In this document: piece by piece, positions 5,201 to 6,349 of the stretch
How positions within the stretch are numbered: the first letter of the stretch is position 1
Layout of the letters: each line of letters begins with the position of its first letter
From: a bacterium
GTDB lineage: Bacteria; Bacteroidota; Ignavibacteria; Kapaibacteriales; UBA2268
Length of the DNA stretch: 6,349 bases
Reading direction: 5' to 3'
Assembly (NCBI GenBank): GCA_030426865.1
Contig: JAUHXN010000171.1
Coordinates: forward strand, 1 to 6,349
The notes under the pieces: generated by a model
Databases searched by the model: none
The model's input: the letters and a program-made list of their open reading frames with translations, nothing else
What the model was told of the DNA's origin: nothing
Position numbers and translations under genes: made by a program

Positions 5201-6349
5201 TAAACATCTGTTTATCCATACTACTATAGTGAGTACTCAAGTTAGATAACTTTGATTTAGCATAGAAATACCCAGAATAATCACTAGGACCAAATCCTAA
5301 TGAATTAACATCAGCTAAATCTATATTTGATTCACCTGTTTCTATAACTCTACCCAAATCATCATATTGAGAGTAGGAATAAGTTTTTAAGTTATTGATA
5401 AAAGGACCTTGTAATTGTCTTCCACTTATTGAAAACATTAGTTGATTCTGATAACTATAGAAATATTCAGATGGTATGAAAATATCTGGTTCTTTAGTCC
5501 AAATCAGATTATTTTGTGAATCATATTTATTAACTGACATGTAAGAATGATTTGGGATATTACTGCTTCTAGTTGCATTTAGTCTCAAATCAACGCCTTT
5601 GGGTTGTATTGTTTTATATAAGTTGCCAGCCCTGTCGTAATAGAATAATGTATAATGATAATAATTAATATCATAATTTACATTTAAATTATCCGTTAGC
5701 TCAGTTTCACATTCACTTCTATACTCAGAGGCAGCTCCTAAAGATTTCACCTCAGCACAGTCAAAAATGAAATCATTCAAATATTTCTTTATGGAGTGAG
5801 CCTTTTCGATATTACAGTCTTTCTTAACCGCCTCTATTGCACCTACTTCATCTTGAAAATCACCATACTCAACCCATTTAAAACATACTTGTTGTGTACA
5901 AGTCGGTACACAATCACTCATTAGAGGATTACATGTGTTGTCTACATTCGAAGGAGGGGTAGAATAAACCCCAAAATCATTTCTTAATAAATTTATTTCC
6001 TTTGTTCTATTTATATATTTAAAACCGTCAAAATAATAGTTTGTTTCATATTCTAACTTAAAAATACATGTATCAGCTTGATTATCATAGCCAAAAATAA
6101 TTCTCGGATTAAATAGAGGATGCTCTGGGTCACCTTCATATATTGCAAAACCTCTTAAAGTAAGATATGCCCATTCCATACTATTATATAAGACTTCATT
6201 CTCAAATTCATTTGTTCCTTCCAATGCTAAAGGATCAAAATAAAAACAAAAGTTTCCATTGAGTAATCGACCAAATGTTTTAAGTATATTTATATTGTAA
6301 GACTCTAATTCATTGCCATTTGGTTCAAAACTACTTGATGTATTTGTAG
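2250..6349 (-). CDS. YD-repeat/RHS polymorphic toxin with C-terminal zincin domain, N-terminus beyond right edge
   Basis: The frame is open from the right edge to TAG at 2252-2250, giving 1365 visible residues. The TTG at 6224 that can mimic a start is internal, because 41 more codons without a stop precede it (for example NGNFCFYFDPLALEGTNEFE). Visible parts, in order, are a Cys-containing segment around 5880-5935 (CNPLMSDCVPTC and VCFKW) and a long series of YD-type repeats from about 5640 to 3860 (YDRAGNLYKTI, YDDLGRVIE, YDLHGNTEWI, YDQNGNLLTL, YDWSGNLIKD, YDGMGNRVKK). A roughly 100-residue insert follows, then EWHLYGLSGRIGIR and YPLTDHLGNIRATFSD. The RHS-associated core runs from YRYGWGGHENDNEIKGDGNS through DPRVGRW to NPINRIDPNG (3233 to 3039). 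Last comes a variable C-terminal domain. In this family the YD repeats form a closed beta-cocoon that shields the toxin, and the conserved core marks the boundary where the C-terminus is exchanged and often cleaved. The secretion signal is outside the window, so the route is unknown. The exported protein gene follows 66 bases downstream as the presumed immunity partner. Confidence 0.95.
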   Translation of the reverse strand, partial: TNTSSSFEPNGNELESYNINILKTFGRLLNGNFCFYFDPLALEGTNEFENEVLYNSMEWAYLTLRGFAIYEGDPEHPLFNPRIIFGYDNQADTCIFKLEYETNYYFDGFKYINRTKEINLLRNDFGVYSTPPSNVDNTCNPLMSDCVPTCTQQVCFKWVEYGDFQDEVGAIEAVKKDCNIEKAHSIKKYLNDFIFDCAEVKSLGAASEYRSECETELTDNLNVNYDINYYHYTLFYYDRAGNLYKTIQPKGVDLRLNATRSSNIPNHSYMSVNKYDSQNNLIWTKEPDIFIPSEYFYSYQNQLMFSISGRQLQGPFINNLKTYSYSQYDDLGRVIETGESNIDLADVNSLGFGPSDYSGYFYAKSKLSNLSTHYSSMDKQMFIQFKYGFEVNPLLHLPFPFPPQGNNLINRLNYVIRDADGDELTTHDKSLNYYSYDLHGNTEWIANDVPAIEAEMPFGQRFISMVNYQYDLISGNIKNIHYNYGEYDSYSHLFEFDDDQRLSQVKTSRFGKIWDLDNKYIYAKHGPLKRTEIGEDKIQGVDYTYNINGWLKGINHSNLAMPGSLDPGNDGISNSFAFDAFGSVYNYYKNDYYSSNNTDFNYLSEPSLYQGSTEFYNGTISIWNYSEFDILPMGPPPVPIPYKVRANVYDYDALYRIRQSNQFNFTGSNWALNPNNDYRTTHNYDQNGNLLTLTRNINMQPGSPPTNVLDNFSYTVPLFHNMLRSVNELAAATPGIVGDIEPGQTLSNYQYDWSGNLIKDNQENIQRIYWTADGKVDSIKYSTPNPLPSPNIWVNAIKFIYDGMGNRVKKIVYKVNGESNPINYTYYMRDAAGDVLAVYELTTPLPLSGNQEICFTVFPICHTHMIHYYKNFCISDYTYDPVTKILTINSGAITLIGCNGFPFTVTQFPINVDLGQGSFAIGGDIFKIENVNIDQETPTNPQLAEWHLYGLSGRIGIRYPEKDIYYNQGFQPTEIFARDIRWKSYPLTDHLGNIRATFSDMKLVDNGNSGFNVDLTSAASFYPFGMEIPGRTWNNGTAYRYGWGGHENDNEIKGDGNSITTHFRLNDPRVGRWFSMDPVTHFSQSPYVSMSNNPINRIDPNGALDNPLTPGSSSSGGFFAAIWGALSQIGSALLKAAGEIGKMIANDIISSEPATNPTPVFDENYLNNLPGNGYNLFSEREIGDFNNLFGSSDALGYEGNSNFISTSTLSHLYYDRNIDVPTKILINEFKRFARDAHGKGIKLLFIATNSPLITNDGGKTYIEDPNNTFGEHNQPLGKFDGIFKKFRNVYVFNYSKKLNKTMRAMIMLHEMGHGNADMYNLEDHGSDFWKWVFKIFRYYHNIDRENEFEFQEEEIEEKQDEYQPT
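2253..3038 (-). other. C-terminal toxin region of the RHS protein: putative SprT-like zinc metallopeptidase
   Basis: These 262 residues follow DPNG. A Gly/Ser linker comes first, then an Ala/Gly-rich hydrophobic stretch (2901-3002), a Pro/Asn-rich spacer, and a folded-looking part with strands such as IKLLFIATNS and NVYVFNYSKK. A helix TMRAMIMLHEMGHG follows, with HEMGH at 2409-2423: two zinc-ligand His residues and the catalytic Glu. Ten residues later, HGSDFWKW supplies a third His at 2376-2378. HEMxH followed by HGxxFxK is close to the SprT/SPRTN-like protease signature (third His in HGPEF), though no zinc ribbon follows. The end is an acidic tail. Zinc binding and proteolysis are inferred from the motif; the target is unknown. 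It could instead belong to another zincin toxin family. Confidence 0.7.
3039..3233 (-). other. RHS-associated core domain
   Basis: The block runs YRYGWGGHENDNEIKGDGNS, then FRLNDPRVGRWFSMDP, SPYVSMSNNPINRIDPNG. It has the key family positions Y-R-Y-G-x-x-G-x-E, D-P-R-x-G-R-[FW]-x-S-x-D-P and N-P-I-x-x-I-D-P-N-G. It is the last conserved part before the exchangeable C-terminus. In studied RHS proteins an Asp-Pro-containing motif near here takes part in self-cleavage; whether DPNGALDN does so is unknown. Confidence 0.92.
3516..3815 (-). other. About 100-residue Cys-containing insertion in the RHS shell
   Basis: Between GDVLAVYEL and EWHLYGLSG, Bacteroidota RHS proteins usually have only a short loop of roughly 15-25 residues. 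Here there are about 100, with four cysteines (EICFTVFPIC, NFCIS, LIGCNG), a HTHMIH histidine cluster, and then strand-like text (YDPVTKILTINSGAITLIG, GSFAIGGDIFKIENVN). It has no YD-repeat pattern, so it is probably a small inserted beta-rich domain. The usual loop length is from memory of the family, and the function is unknown. Confidence 0.5.

Noticed and set aside
6222..6224. TTG as start codon of the RHS gene
   Set aside because: The frame is open and protein-like for 41 further codons to the edge of the window, so this is an internal Leu codon.
1..6349. CRISPR array, tRNA, rRNA or full insertion sequence
   Set aside because: No regularly spaced repeats, cloverleaf-like segments, transposase reading frame or terminal inverted repeats were seen.

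Overview
The window looks like a strain-variable accessory region of a Bacteroidota genome (Flavobacteriia/Cytophagia-like). The support is the strongly AT-rich composition, A-rich leaders without clear Shine-Dalgarno sites, and the Bacteroidota style of the YD-repeat/RHS protein. No ribosomal RNA or housekeeping gene is present, so the taxon is an inference.

Layout. (1) Bases 1-102, minus strand: the first 34 codons of a serine recombinase (resolvase/invertase family) running off the left edge. (2) 103-562: a gene-free stretch with short repeats next to the recombinase start (a possible res-like site), an imperfect palindrome, a low-G tract and an AT-only inverted repeat just before the next gene. 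(3) 563-991, plus strand: a small stand-alone AraC-type helix-turn-helix protein with a TTG start. (4) 992-1406: no intact gene, but broken peptide-like segments on both strands that look like decayed genes. (5) 1407-2183, minus strand: a secreted or periplasmic protein with a Sec signal peptide, the candidate immunity protein. (6) 2250-6349, minus strand: a very large YD-repeat/RHS protein whose frame stays open to the right edge, so its N-terminus lies outside the window. It ends in a standard RHS core (DPRVGRW...NPINRIDPNG) followed by a variable 262-residue C-terminal domain.

How it works together. The RHS protein and the signal-peptide protein lie in tandem on one strand, 66 bases apart, in the usual toxin-then-immunity order of polymorphic toxin loci. 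The C-terminal domain carries HEMGH, then a third histidine in HGSDFW. This is a zincin metallopeptidase signature that most resembles SprT/SPRTN-like proteases. The likely reading is an RHS-encapsulated metallopeptidase effector followed by its exported, dedicated inhibitor. The recombinase and the decayed fragments are what one expects of a rearranging accessory locus, but no direct link to the toxin genes can be shown. The delivery route (T6SS, T9SS or other) cannot be judged without the missing N-terminus.
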